Shown here piece after piece: positions 25,832-34,655 of a DNA stretch of 38,110 bases. Location: positions 1-38,110 of the forward strand of contig JAFSUF010000011.1 of NCBI GenBank assembly GCA_017445425.1, written 5' to 3'. The notes beneath the pieces were generated by a model that saw only the letters and a list, made by a program, of their open reading frames with translations, searched no databases and had not been told where the DNA came from. Position numbers and translations under genes: made by a program. Within the stretch, counting starts at the first letter, position 1. Each line of letters opens with the position of its first letter. This stretch comes from Bacteroidales bacterium (GTDB lineage Bacteria; Bacteroidota; Bacteroidia; Bacteroidales; UBA932).

Positions 25832-27139
25832 ATGGCTAAAGCACTGTGCAGAAAAAAGGTCCTTTTAGTAAACCAGGCTTTTGGTTATGGAGGTATTACC
25901 ACTTATGCGATAGAGCTAATTAAATGTCTTTCTCTAGACCATGAGCTAACTGTTGTTTTGCCAGATGATAGTGTGCATCCTATAGCGGTTCCAGGGGTAA
26001 AGGTGTTTAAATACAACCCAATGGAGTTGAGTTTGAAGAATGCGCTTTCTTTTATACAGCTTATAAATGAAGTTCTAAAACCAGATATTGTTATATCGAG
26101 CTATGGGTTAATAATACCTGTAATAGCCCCTTTCTTAAATAATGACATCCGCGTGATGACGGTTAGCCATTCGGGAAGGTTTTTCGCTTCAGAGTATAGC
26201 GTATTGAACCATAAATACACTGATGATATTATCTCACTATCGGACTATAACAAGCATTATTTAGAAAAGAAGTATCATATACCACTTAAGTCAAAGATTA
26301 AGGTTATTTACAATTTCCTGTCCTCAGATCCAGCACTGGAATCATTGCGTTCTGAGAAGAAAAGGAGTAGCATAGTTCATATTATCTATGCAGGAGGATC
26401 GCTCCCAGGGAAGAATCCAGACTTGGTTCTTAGGATACTGTGTAAATTGCTCAAGACTAATCTCAGTTTTAGGTTCTATTGGACAGGAGATACCCAATTG
26501 CCTTTGCCTAAGAAATTCAAGCGTTTGTTTAGTGTTCATGATGTACGACAGTACTTACCCGAGGATGATAGAGTTGTTTTTACAGGAAAATTTGAATCTC
26601 AGGATGAATTTGAAAAGTTTGTTTCTTCCTGTAATATACTTCTTTCTCCATCTCGTAATGAGGGGTGTTCTATGTTACTTATACAAGCGTTACGATCTGG
26701 TAGCATATGTATGGTAGGAGATTACACTCATGGTAACCGCGAGATTGTCGAGAGAGGAGATTGTGGTTTTTCGCTTAATCACCACTGCCCCGAATTATTT
26801 GTTGAAAAGATAAATGAGATCATTAATAATCCATCTGATTATTCCCATTTATATGATAATGCATATAATTCTTATAAAGAATACTTAACATACCCGGTTT
26901 GGAAAAAGGCTATAGAGGAGTTGATGAACAGCGAACCTAATCATAAACAAAGAAAACCTTTTCCGGATAATAACCGCTTACTCTATGATATCATGAGACT
27001 GAGAATTATGAAAGGAAGTGACTACTACCGAAGAGTTCTTGGTTTCGCTTTTAAATCGTTAAGTAATTTTTTTCTATTACACATAAGAATGAAGCTAATG
27101 GGGGATTTGCCAAAAATGTCTGTGTATAATAGACAATAA
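25832..27139 (+). CDS. GT4-family glycosyltransferase
   Basis: 435 residues. VLLVNQAFGYGGITTYAIEL at the N-terminus is the acceptor-domain glycine motif; VIYNFLSSDPAL precedes the donor domain, and LSPSRNEGCSMLLIQALRSG near 272-291 is the EX7E-like motif, followed by NREIVERGDCGFSL. It is longer than usual at the C-terminus: about 70 residues (from roughly 365) are basic and hydrophobic (FKSLSNFFLLHIRMKL), perhaps a membrane-contact segment. Donor unknown. The gene is among the most AT-rich of the window, unlike the housekeeping part. Confidence 0.83.
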   Translation: MAKALCRKKVLLVNQAFGYGGITTYAIELIKCLSLDHELTVVLPDDSVHPIAVPGVKVFKYNPMELSLKNALSFIQLINEVLKPDIVISSYGLIIPVIAPFLNNDIRVMTVSHSGRFFASEYSVLNHKYTDDIISLSDYNKHYLEKKYHIPLKSKIKVIYNFLSSDPALESLRSEKKRSSIVHIIYAGGSLPGKNPDLVLRILCKLLKTNLSFRFYWTGDTQLPLPKKFKRLFSVHDVRQYLPEDDRVVFTGKFESQDEFEKFVSSCNILLSPSRNEGCSMLLIQALRSGSICMVGDYTHGNREIVERGDCGFSLNHHCPELFVEKINEIINNPSDYSHLYDNAYNSYKEYLTYPVWKKAIEELMNSEPNHKQRKPFPDNNRLLYDIMRLRIMKGSDYYRRVLGFAFKSLSNFFLLHIRMKLMGDLPKMSVYNRQ

Positions 27140-27193
27140 TGTATAACGAAAATAATTGCAAGCTATAAAGATTGAGTCAGTTGGTTTCATGCC

Positions 27194-28267
27194 ATGAGTA
27201 AACCGAGAGTTCTGATCATACAAGATGTATTAAAAAACTATAGGGGTCCAATTTATTCTCTAATTGGAGAGCAAGTGGATTTAACCGTGGGCTATACAAA
27301 AGGGTCTGAATTAAAGGAGTCGTCATATTCAATAATGTCATTGCCGTACTGTGCAATTGGCCCATTCACTTGGCATAATGGCTTTAAGAGTATTATCAAT
27401 CAATACGATGTCGTTGTGTTCCCTCCATATCTTCGTATGGTACGCGTTGCGATAATGCCACTATTGCCGCACAAGCCTAAATTGATTTCATGGTCGATAG
27501 GTGTTCATGCCTCTTATACGAGACCATATGATCTTTCGAGGAAACCAGACTTTAAGGATAGATTGTCTCAGTCTATACAAAATCATTCAGATGCCTGTAT
27601 CTTCTATATGCCAGAGCCGATCGAGTATTGGAAGAAATATGGAAGCATTGATGAGGAGAAATATTTTGTGGCGCATAATACTGTCGAGATTGCCCCTTTG
27701 ACGACTACAGAATTGGGCCCAAGAACTTTTATTTTATTTGTGGGAACATTATACAAGCAAAAAGGGGTTGAAGAATTAATTAAATGCTATGCTTTAGCAA
27801 AAGGGAAAGTGGGCGATCTTCCCCCCTTAATGATCATTGGTGACGGACCCGAAAAGAGGAATATTAAGCGGCTAATTATTTCTCTCGATTTGGAGGATGA
27901 TGTTGTTTTGGAAGGTGCGATTTTTGATGAGATTATACTTAAAGATTTTTTTTCTGAAGCAATCCTCTGTATATCGCCAAAGCAGGCAGGGTTAACAGTT
28001 CTGAAGAGTTTTGGTTATGGCGTTCCTTTCGTAACGAGAAGGGATGCTATCACTGGCGGAGAAAAATCTAACATCAAAGATGGTGTTAATGGCTATTTCT
28101 ATGATACGGAAGAAGAACTGATTAATATTATTGTCAGAACGAAGACGCATCCGGAAGAGTTTATGATTATGTCGGATGCTGCTCGTAATCATTATTTGAC
28201 AGAAGCGTCGCCAGAAGCGATGGCGCAGGGCGTAATAGATGCTATTATGTATGTATTAAAGAATTAG
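27194..28267 (+). CDS. GT4-like glycosyltransferase
   Basis: 357 residues. The N-terminus PRVLIIQDVLKNYRGPIYSL is of the RxPxY type found in one branch of capsule glycosyltransferases. The donor domain has FILFVGTLYKQKGVEELIKC near 179-198, MIIGDGPEKRNIKRLI, VVLEGAIFDE, and CISPKQAGLTVLKSFGYGVP where the first Glu of the usual EX7E is replaced (QAG). The latter half is therefore a slightly divergent GT-B donor site, and activity should not be taken for granted. It is AT-rich. Confidence 0.8.
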   Translation: MSKPRVLIIQDVLKNYRGPIYSLIGEQVDLTVGYTKGSELKESSYSIMSLPYCAIGPFTWHNGFKSIINQYDVVVFPPYLRMVRVAIMPLLPHKPKLISWSIGVHASYTRPYDLSRKPDFKDRLSQSIQNHSDACIFYMPEPIEYWKKYGSIDEEKYFVAHNTVEIAPLTTTELGPRTFILFVGTLYKQKGVEELIKCYALAKGKVGDLPPLMIIGDGPEKRNIKRLIISLDLEDDVVLEGAIFDEIILKDFFSEAILCISPKQAGLTVLKSFGYGVPFVTRRDAITGGEKSNIKDGVNGYFYDTEEELINIIVRTKTHPEEFMIMSDAARNHYLTEASPEAMAQGVIDAIMYVLKN

Positions 28268-28276
28268 CATACGATA

Positions 28277-29371
28277 ATGGGTAAAGATAAGCCAAGAATT
28301 CTCTTTGTAGTGCCTTTGCCGCCGCCAGTTCATGGTTCGACGGTGATGTGTAAGTGTATAGAAAATAGTGAATTGATTAATGAGCGTTTCTGTTGCGACT
28401 ATGTTAACTTAACAACATCCAGAAAGACCGATGAGATAGGTGTCTTTATGGTTATTAAGATTTGGCGAGTATTCACTGCATTTTTCAATGCTCTATTCAA
28501 ATTATTAACAAATCGATATAATCTTTGCTACCTTGCCATATCCTTCCATCGAGGTTTTCTCAAAGACTTCCCCTTTGTCTTGTTGTGTAAAATGTTCAGT
28601 AGAAGGGTGGTAATTCATCTCCATGGAAAAGGGGCCTCAGAAGGCGCTAAGCATAGGTATTATCGCTGGTTGCTTAATATAACGTTCCGGAACACTAAGG
28701 TAATAATGCTTTCTTGGCGATTGTACCACGATGTTCAACGCTTTGTTAAAAAGGAGGATGTCCTGATTTGCCCGAATGGAGTTCCAGCAGTTGATGCTGT
28801 TTATGGTAAACACCATAATGATGTTATATCTTTCTTGTTTTTGAGTAATTTAATAGAAAGTAAAGGGGTCATTACACTACTGGATGCATTAAAGATACTT
28901 AAGGAACGAGGATACACGTTCATATGCAAATTTGTGGGTGGCGAGACTAAAGAGATAGATGCTCATAGGTTTGCCGAAGAGGTTGCAAATCGAGATTTGG
29001 CGGGATGGGCGGTCTATCTAGGACGAAAATATGGTGACGAGAAGTATAACACCTTAATCAGTAGCGATGTTTTTGTGTTTCCTACATATAATGACTGTTT
29101 CCCATTAGTATTGTTGGAAGCAATGCAATGCGGCCTTCCTATCGTGACTACAGATGAAGGCGCAATCAGAGATATTGTTAAAGAAGGGGAGAATGGGCTA
29201 ATTTGTGAAAAGCGCAATTCTCAATCATTGGCAGATTGCCTGTCGGAAATGATTACCAATGAATCATTGCGGTTGGCGATGGGGGCTAAAAACTATGTAG
29301 ATTATAAAGAGAAGTATAGTATTCAATCATTTGAACGACAGCTACTAACTATTCTGGATGCTTTTTGTTAG
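28277..29371 (+). CDS. GT4-family glycosyltransferase
   Basis: 364 residues. RILFVVPLPPPVHGSTVMCK is the common Bacteroidota GT4 opening with PPPxHG; VVIHLHGKGASEGAKHRYYR follows. The donor domain has LFLSNLIESKGVITLLDALK near 193-212, and FPTYNDCFPLVLLEAMQCGL near 264-283 with the expected DCFPLVLLE EX7E-type motif, then TTDEGAIRDIV. Probably adds one sugar of the repeat. It lies 9 bp after the previous glycosyltransferase gene, in the same AT-rich block, of which it is the last intact member. Confidence 0.86.
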   Translation: MGKDKPRILFVVPLPPPVHGSTVMCKCIENSELINERFCCDYVNLTTSRKTDEIGVFMVIKIWRVFTAFFNALFKLLTNRYNLCYLAISFHRGFLKDFPFVLLCKMFSRRVVIHLHGKGASEGAKHRYYRWLLNITFRNTKVIMLSWRLYHDVQRFVKKEDVLICPNGVPAVDAVYGKHHNDVISFLFLSNLIESKGVITLLDALKILKERGYTFICKFVGGETKEIDAHRFAEEVANRDLAGWAVYLGRKYGDEKYNTLISSDVFVFPTYNDCFPLVLLEAMQCGLPIVTTDEGAIRDIVKEGENGLICEKRNSQSLADCLSEMITNESLRLAMGAKNYVDYKEKYSIQSFERQLLTILDAFC

Positions 29372-29550
29372 AAAGACATTATGCGTTTGCGCGTGATGGG
29401 CTAAAAGGAATAAATGTCAAGATCATTAAGTATATCTTATTGAGAAAGTTGCGGCAGAGTTTGAGCAGGGAGTCGGTGAAAATGGCCCGAGGGCCGTTTG
29501 CTCTGGCAACCGTCACAAGTCAATTGGGAGATATTTATCAGACGTGTTAA
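29365..29550 (+). other. 185-bp seam with a small frame of unknown nature
   Basis: A frame beginning with TTG reads through RGPFALATVTSQLGDIYQTC to a stop at 29548-29550. It has no ATG near its start, no ribosome-binding context and no match I know. Composition changes here from AT-rich upstream to more GC-rich downstream, so it may be the rest of a gene cut by recombination. I see nothing else in it. Confidence 0.3.
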
Positions 29551-29556
29551 GTGATT

Positions 29557-30285
29557 ATGGACTTAAAGGAAGTAAAGATTTGGAACGTCAAATTCAATCT
29601 CTTGACTCTGGAAGAGATTGTATCTATAGTTGGCGGATGGCTCAATGCGGGGAAGAAGGGGATCCATATGACAGCCGTTGATGCGTGTGTTACTGTGCTG
29701 GCTCAAAAGGACCAGCTTGTGCGCAAGGCTATCCTGGAGTCTGATATCGTAAGCGTAGACAGCTATTTGCCGGCCAGGATGCTCGCAAAAAAGGGCTATG
29801 ATATAAAGCGCAGGGTGCCGGGGCCAGAGCTGATGGAGGCGCTCCTTAAAGATGCCGATGCAAACGGCAGAAAAGTATTCTTTCTGGGGGCGAAGGAGGA
29901 TACCCTGCAGGCGTTGACAAAAATCATATCTGCAGATTATCCAAACCTGGTGATTGCAGGCTGCAGGAACGGATATTTCTCCGATAGCGAAGAGGCGGAG
30001 ATTGCAAAACAGATATCTGAAGTGGCTCCGGATTATCTTTTCATTGGAATGCCATCCCCCAAGAAAGAACAGTTCATACTCAAATTTAAGAGTGTAATTG
30101 ACGCAGGGGTTCTGTTTGGAGTAGGGGGGGCTTTTGATGCACGCGCCAATGTGTTGAAAAGGCCACAGGGTTTCTTGGGCGAGCACGGCCTGGAAGGCTT
30201 CTTCCGGATTATACGGCGCCCCCGATTATATGGTAACCGTATAGGCGTCTTATGTGAATTTATAAAGTTGGCGGCCAAGAGTTAG
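29557..30285 (+). CDS. WecG/TagA/CpsF family glycosyltransferase (GT26)
   Basis: 242 residues from ATG 29557 (a GTG at 29551 would add two). Family marks: IHMTAVDACVTVLAQKDQLV near 30-50, the SDIVSVDSYLPARMLAKKGY region, RVPGPELMEALL (GxEL), VFFLGAKEDTL, ARANVLKRPQGFLGEHGLEG near 197-216 and FFRIIRRPRLYGNR with the C-terminal basic motif used for membrane contact. WecG-type enzymes add ManNAcA or ManNAc to lipid-linked GlcNAc. As wecB and wecC are present, this is a good candidate for the ManNAc(A) transferase acting second in the repeat. Confidence 0.9.
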   Translation: MDLKEVKIWNVKFNLLTLEEIVSIVGGWLNAGKKGIHMTAVDACVTVLAQKDQLVRKAILESDIVSVDSYLPARMLAKKGYDIKRRVPGPELMEALLKDADANGRKVFFLGAKEDTLQALTKIISADYPNLVIAGCRNGYFSDSEEAEIAKQISEVAPDYLFIGMPSPKKEQFILKFKSVIDAGVLFGVGGAFDARANVLKRPQGFLGEHGLEGFFRIIRRPRLYGNRIGVLCEFIKLAAKS

Positions 30286-30286
30286 T

Positions 30287-31411
30287 ATGGACCTGTTCTT
30301 TGAACTGCTACAGATATCGCTGGGTAACAGGGATGAACTCTCCCGGGTGCCCGATGCAAAAGAGTGGGAGGGGATATATGAGATGTCTCTGCAGCAGGCT
30401 GTCTTCGGTGTAATAATGGGCGGATTGAGCCGTTTGCCTGAGGCTCAGTTGCCCTCTATGGCATTAAGGCTGCAGTGGATAGGCGTGACTGATGCAATAG
30501 AAAAGAACAACAAGAAAATCAATAATGCCGTGGTCTCTCTCTGCAGTGATTATAAGCAGAAGGGCATTCCGGTCATTGTCTTTAAGGGGCAGACGATAGC
30601 CGCGCTTTATCCCAAACCAGAGTGGCGTCAAAGTGGCGATATAGACTATTATGTGCGCAAAGAAGATTGGCAGAAAGCAATTGATGACCTTGAGCGGCGT
30701 AATAAGTGCGGAAGCATCACCAACTATGTGGATTACACTACAGAAAAAGACGTCCAGTACGAGCGCGACGGCATAGCGTATGAGATGCACAGGATGATGT
30801 TGTCGCTGGCCTCTCCGAAGCACAGAAGGTATTGGGAGCAGGTGGTGATGCCGGAAATCCTGTCCACCCCCTGGAGCGTAAATATCAATGGTTGTGAAGT
30901 GCCGACCCTTGCCCCCATGCACAATATCCTGTATGTTTTTGCGCATATCTTTGAGCACTTGATATTGGACGGCATAGGATTGCGGCAGTTTTGTGATTTG
31001 TACTGGCTGCTTAATACATACACCTTGCCGAAGAATGAAATACGGCGGCTCGAGGAGCATTTGGAAGGGCTGGGGCTCAGCAGGGCGTTTACCGGCTTAT
31101 GCGCCATTCTGACCGACTATCTTGGCATGCCGGCAGATAAAGTGCCTTTACCCATTAAAGAGACAGACCATAAAAAAGCACCTTTGCTGATGCAGAACAT
31201 AGTTGGCCGGGGAAACTTTGGCCATAACATAAAATACAACCATGACTCCGGAGCCTCTCATGGAGTGGAACATTTGACGCGAGTCGTTTCACAGTCTTGC
31301 AAGTTTGCTGGATATGCACCTGCCGAAGTGCTCTGGCGCGTACCTTATATGTTCCAGTGGCGGATAAAGCGGGCTGGGAGAGGGTTAGCCAGGGACGGAA
31401 GTAAAAACTGA
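30287..31411 (+). CDS. Nucleotidyltransferase-fold protein (NTP_transf_5 family)
   Basis: 374 residues, starting one base after the wecG-like stop. VIVFKGQTIAALYPKPEWRQ near 98-117, followed by SGDIDYYV, matches the fold's GxL...YPxPxxRxxGDIDxxV, where the two Asp of DID bind metal. A helical C-terminal half follows (HNILYVFAHIFEHLILDGIG). Such proteins are frequent within Bacteroidota capsule loci, but no reaction is established. In this family the usual motif is KG-x-x-L-A; here the position reads QTIAAL, a mild change. The last residues are basic. Confidence 0.8.
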   Translation: MDLFFELLQISLGNRDELSRVPDAKEWEGIYEMSLQQAVFGVIMGGLSRLPEAQLPSMALRLQWIGVTDAIEKNNKKINNAVVSLCSDYKQKGIPVIVFKGQTIAALYPKPEWRQSGDIDYYVRKEDWQKAIDDLERRNKCGSITNYVDYTTEKDVQYERDGIAYEMHRMMLSLASPKHRRYWEQVVMPEILSTPWSVNINGCEVPTLAPMHNILYVFAHIFEHLILDGIGLRQFCDLYWLLNTYTLPKNEIRRLEEHLEGLGLSRAFTGLCAILTDYLGMPADKVPLPIKETDHKKAPLLMQNIVGRGNFGHNIKYNHDSGASHGVEHLTRVVSQSCKFAGYAPAEVLWRVPYMFQWRIKRAGRGLARDGSKN

Positions 31412-31432
31412 TAAGAAATACTATATATAGAT

Positions 31433-31492
31433 ATGAAAATCCTTGTTACCGGCGCAAATGGGTTCGTGGGCATGAAGCTGGTACGCATCTGA
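31433..31492 (+). pseudogene. Orphan 5' end of a capF-like gene (19 codons)
   Basis: ATG AAA ATC ... encodes MKILVTGANGFVGMKLVRI then TGA. Its first 49 nt match the start of capF at 34656 with two differences near 31457 and 31477. The Rossmann TGANGFVG motif of an NAD-dependent epimerase is thus cut off after the first strand and helix start. The fragment and capF are direct repeats that bracket the Caps_synth and SGNH genes, which points to insertion or cassette exchange at this site. Confidence 0.8.
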
Positions 31493-31503
31493 ACGCAATT
31501 GGC

Positions 31504-32433
31504 ATGGATTGGAAGAAGTTGATATGGAGGTTCAGGCAGTTTGGAGGTATCAGGCTTTTGTTCGAGTATCTGCGCTTGGGACTGGGGCGTACAGTCTTTA
31601 AGCAGGCCTGGCTTTTTTTGACACGCCGTTGTTCAAGGGATGCCGCTTATGCAAGAATTCGCTATGAAGTTGACAAGAGGTTGCAAGCGAAATATTTTGC
31701 ATATATTAAACAAAGAAAGTCGTTATATGAAGATGCTCATGAGCCAGAAGGGACGCAAACGGACAGAAAAGTGTGGACTTGTTGGCTTCAGGGATTTGAC
31801 AAGGCGCCGGCCATTGTTCAGTCGTGTCAGTTGTCTGTCAGGCAGTTCGTCACTGACCGGGATACAGTGCAGCTGACATACGATAATTATCGGGATTACG
31901 TATCCTTGCCCGAGCATGTTGTAGAGAAGTATGAACGGGGATTGATTCCGCCTGCATTGTTTGCCGATATATTAAGGCTGGAGGTTTTGATTGAGAAAGG
32001 CGGAACGTGGGTGGACGCTACGATTCTGGTAACAGGGCAGGGGCCATGGTTACAGGAGATTCTGGATGCAGACTTGTTTATGTTCCAGACGCTACGGCGC
32101 GGAGATGACAGGTTCCACGGAATATCTAACTGGTTTATATCCGCTCGTAGGTGGAGCCGGCCGTTGATGGTATTGCGTGATGTGCTGGTTGAATATTGGA
32201 GGGATTACAGCGTTACCCTTGACTACTGTATGTTTCATGACTTCTTCTACACAATCGCAGAACTATATCCGGAAGATATTGCTTCTATGCCTAAGCGAAA
32301 TCGGCTTGGCCCGTTGATGCTTATGGGAAGGCAAGGATACGTGGTGACAGAAAAAGGCATACAGATGAAGAATGCAGAGTGGGTCAATGAACTCTTGAAG
32401 CGTGTTCATGTCCATAAGCTCTGTTGGCGTTGA
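31504..32433 (+). CDS. Capsular polysaccharide synthesis glycosyltransferase (Caps_synth / GT32-like)
   Basis: 309 residues. VWTCWLQGFDKAPAIVQSCQ near 89-108 is the family opening (WxQG...PxxVxxC), and LFADILRLEVLIEKGGTWVD near 153-172 supplies the LR..L...GG.W.D motif with the DxD-like Asp; DATILVTG follows. C-terminal LGPLMLMGRQG and VHVHKLCWR complete the usual order. It starts 11 bp after the capF remnant. Its composition is intermediate between the AT-rich core and the GC-rich capF-capE end. Confidence 0.85.
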   Translation: MDWKKLIWRFRQFGGIRLLFEYLRLGLGRTVFKQAWLFLTRRCSRDAAYARIRYEVDKRLQAKYFAYIKQRKSLYEDAHEPEGTQTDRKVWTCWLQGFDKAPAIVQSCQLSVRQFVTDRDTVQLTYDNYRDYVSLPEHVVEKYERGLIPPALFADILRLEVLIEKGGTWVDATILVTGQGPWLQEILDADLFMFQTLRRGDDRFHGISNWFISARRWSRPLMVLRDVLVEYWRDYSVTLDYCMFHDFFYTIAELYPEDIASMPKRNRLGPLMLMGRQGYVVTEKGIQMKNAEWVNELLKRVHVHKLCWR

Positions 32434-32591
32434 ACTCCCTGCCGGCGCCTCCTGTAATAAAACGCGTCATTCTCGCTTTTATTGAATATATTCAAATCGT
32501 ATATGATAAGTGAAATCGGAGTAGTGTACATTATCAAACAGTTTTTTGCAAACGATAGGATATGTTAAATCTTTCCCGAGCTAATTGCAAT

Positions 32592-34565
32592 ATGATAAAA
32601 AGAATTGTTTCATTTATCGTATTATCAGCAGGCATTCTGGCTTTTTCCGGATGTCTTGATACGGAGCAGTTGCAGAACGACATATCAGACCTCCAAAGGA
32701 GGGTCAAAGCTCTTGAGGAGTTTGTTGCACGGATGAACAATGATATTGAGGCAATACGAATCCTCGCGTCTGCAGATCAGAATGGCGATTATATCACAGC
32801 GGTAACTCCCATTACTGTCGGTGGAGATACCATCGGTTACACAATCGCATTTGTAAAAGGCGACCCTATCTCTGTCTATAACGGAAAGAATGGTGCAGAT
32901 GGTCACGATGGCGAAGCCGGGCATACTCCTATTATTGGTGTCACGGCTGATGCCGATGGTATCCTATACTGGACCCTGGACAACGACTGGCTGTTTGATG
33001 CAAGCGGGCAAAAAATCAAGGCTGCCGGAACAGATGGGATTACGCCAAAACTTAAGATAGAAGGCGATTATTGGTATATCTCTACTGATATGGGTATGTC
33101 ATGGACCCGTCTGGGTAAGGCAAGAGGTGAGAGATGCCTGCCCGAGTCCGATTGGGATTCATTCTTTAAATCTGTCAATCAGGATGATGATCATGTATAT
33201 TTTGTCTTAGCTGACGGCACTGTGATAACAGTGTCCAAATCTTCAGTTGAAGCAGATGCAATCAGTATAGAAATACCGGATGAGATACCGGTTGTGCAGG
33301 GCAACACAATCCGCATATACTGGCGTTCTATTTTAAAATGCTTTAATCCATATATTTTCAATGTTTATGCTGTCGCGAATCCTAATATCGGCAAGAGTTA
33401 TCCCAGGTATTATGAGGTAACGCCGAATAGTGTCGGGACTACAGATGTAACTGTATATGTAAAGAGTGTCGCGGGGCGTGTTATCGCAAAGAAAACGTTT
33501 ATGGTCCGTTGCGTTCCTGCAATGCAATCGCCAACTACAAACATAAGTATTCTGACTGTAGGGGCGTCTGCAATTGAAACAGGTTATGTGGTGGGAGAGC
33601 TGAACAGGCGCCTGACGGCAAACGACGGTGAGGGTACCCCTCAGTCGCCCCAGGGGCTTGGATTGAATAATATTAACTTCGTCGGCCGCAAGAAAGGAAA
33701 CGCTGTCCATACGGTTAATCAGGAGGCGACCGGTGGCTGGAGTTGGAAGCAGTATTCCGGCATCGGGTCACCTGCATATCGTTTTTATGTGAATGGTGTC
33801 AACCGGATAAATCTCGGTGATACATACACGCAAAACGGGGTCAGGCTAAGTATTACGGAAATCAATGTTACAGACGGTTCAGGCAACATTCGCTGTACCT
33901 ATGAAGGTGGTAACAGTATCCCTGATTCGGGATTATTGTCAATTACAAGCGGTGCGGGAGATTCAACGATACAGTACAGCTCTTTCTTAAGTGAGTCGTA
34001 CAACCCGTTCTGGAATCCTGACAAAGCAGGCGGCGCGGGGTTGGACTTTATCCGCTATGCCAACCGCTATTGCAACGGCTCGATTGATGTCCTGCTGTCA
34101 CATTGCGGTGTTAATGACATCGCTTATACCGTGAAAGGTGAGGAGACAGTCGATGATATGTTTTCTGAATATGTCAAGCCATTTGTCCGCGCTTTTCATG
34201 CCGATTTTCCAAAGGCTAAATTCATTTTTTCTACGATTCCGCTGTGTTCACCCAATGGTGGTATGGGGGCCAATTATGGTGCAAGCGAGTTTTTTGAATA
34301 TTTCGCCATTGTAAAAGAGATTTTTAAGATTGCCGATGCAGCACGCAAGATGGCGGCAGAACCAGAGTTTTCCGGCTTTTTTTCCGTTGCTGAGGTAACG
34401 CCCTCCTTTGACAGTGAAAACTTGTATCCCATAGCAAACAGAGATGTGTCACTGAGACTTTCAACACAGGAGACATTGCAATCGAACGGCTTCCATCCGA
34501 CAAAGGAAGGAAGCTATACAGTGGCAGATGCTCTGTTCCATCATATAAATTGGCAGTTTGAGTAG
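32592..34565 (+). CDS. Surface lipoprotein: DUF4988-like N-terminus and SGNH hydrolase C-terminus
   Basis: 657 residues from ATG 32592; an ATG at 32562 would add ten, but MIKRIVSFIVLSAGILAFSG gives the cleaner signal peptide, lipobox FSGC. A coiled coil (about 25-60, ISDLQRRVKALEEF) is followed by a DUF4988-like domain with a collagen-like NGKNGADGHDGEAGHTP and YWTLDNDWLFDASG, then an Ig-like region. From about 315 an SGNH hydrolase appears: ISILTVGASAIETG (block I, with GAS in place of GDS but Ser kept), LLSHCGVNDIAY (block III Asn) and SNGFHPTKEGS (block V His). It is probably exported and acts on glycan esters, perhaps deacetylating the capsule. An odd cargo inside a synthesis operon. Confidence 0.78.
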   Translation: MIKRIVSFIVLSAGILAFSGCLDTEQLQNDISDLQRRVKALEEFVARMNNDIEAIRILASADQNGDYITAVTPITVGGDTIGYTIAFVKGDPISVYNGKNGADGHDGEAGHTPIIGVTADADGILYWTLDNDWLFDASGQKIKAAGTDGITPKLKIEGDYWYISTDMGMSWTRLGKARGERCLPESDWDSFFKSVNQDDDHVYFVLADGTVITVSKSSVEADAISIEIPDEIPVVQGNTIRIYWRSILKCFNPYIFNVYAVANPNIGKSYPRYYEVTPNSVGTTDVTVYVKSVAGRVIAKKTFMVRCVPAMQSPTTNISILTVGASAIETGYVVGELNRRLTANDGEGTPQSPQGLGLNNINFVGRKKGNAVHTVNQEATGGWSWKQYSGIGSPAYRFYVNGVNRINLGDTYTQNGVRLSITEINVTDGSGNIRCTYEGGNSIPDSGLLSITSGAGDSTIQYSSFLSESYNPFWNPDKAGGAGLDFIRYANRYCNGSIDVLLSHCGVNDIAYTVKGEETVDDMFSEYVKPFVRAFHADFPKAKFIFSTIPLCSPNGGMGANYGASEFFEYFAIVKEIFKIADAARKMAAEPEFSGFFSVAEVTPSFDSENLYPIANRDVSLRLSTQETLQSNGFHPTKEGSYTVADALFHHINWQFE

Positions 34566-34637
34566 ATTGTCGGACTTGTACGATGGCTCGACGGCAGGGT
34601 GGCGATAGTGGAGAGTGTTAATTAAAGAACAGTAAGT

Positions 34638-34645
34638 TACTTTTG
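34638..34645 (+). promoter_or_regulatory. Putative -7 box ahead of capF
   Basis: TACTTTTG matches TAnnTTTG and lies 10 nt before the capF ATG, so any transcript would be nearly leaderless. No convincing -33 box is present. The same octamer precedes recF. If real, capF-capE-capG could be expressed apart from the UpxY-dependent operon. Confidence 0.4.
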
Positions 34646-34655
34646 TGTATCATTT

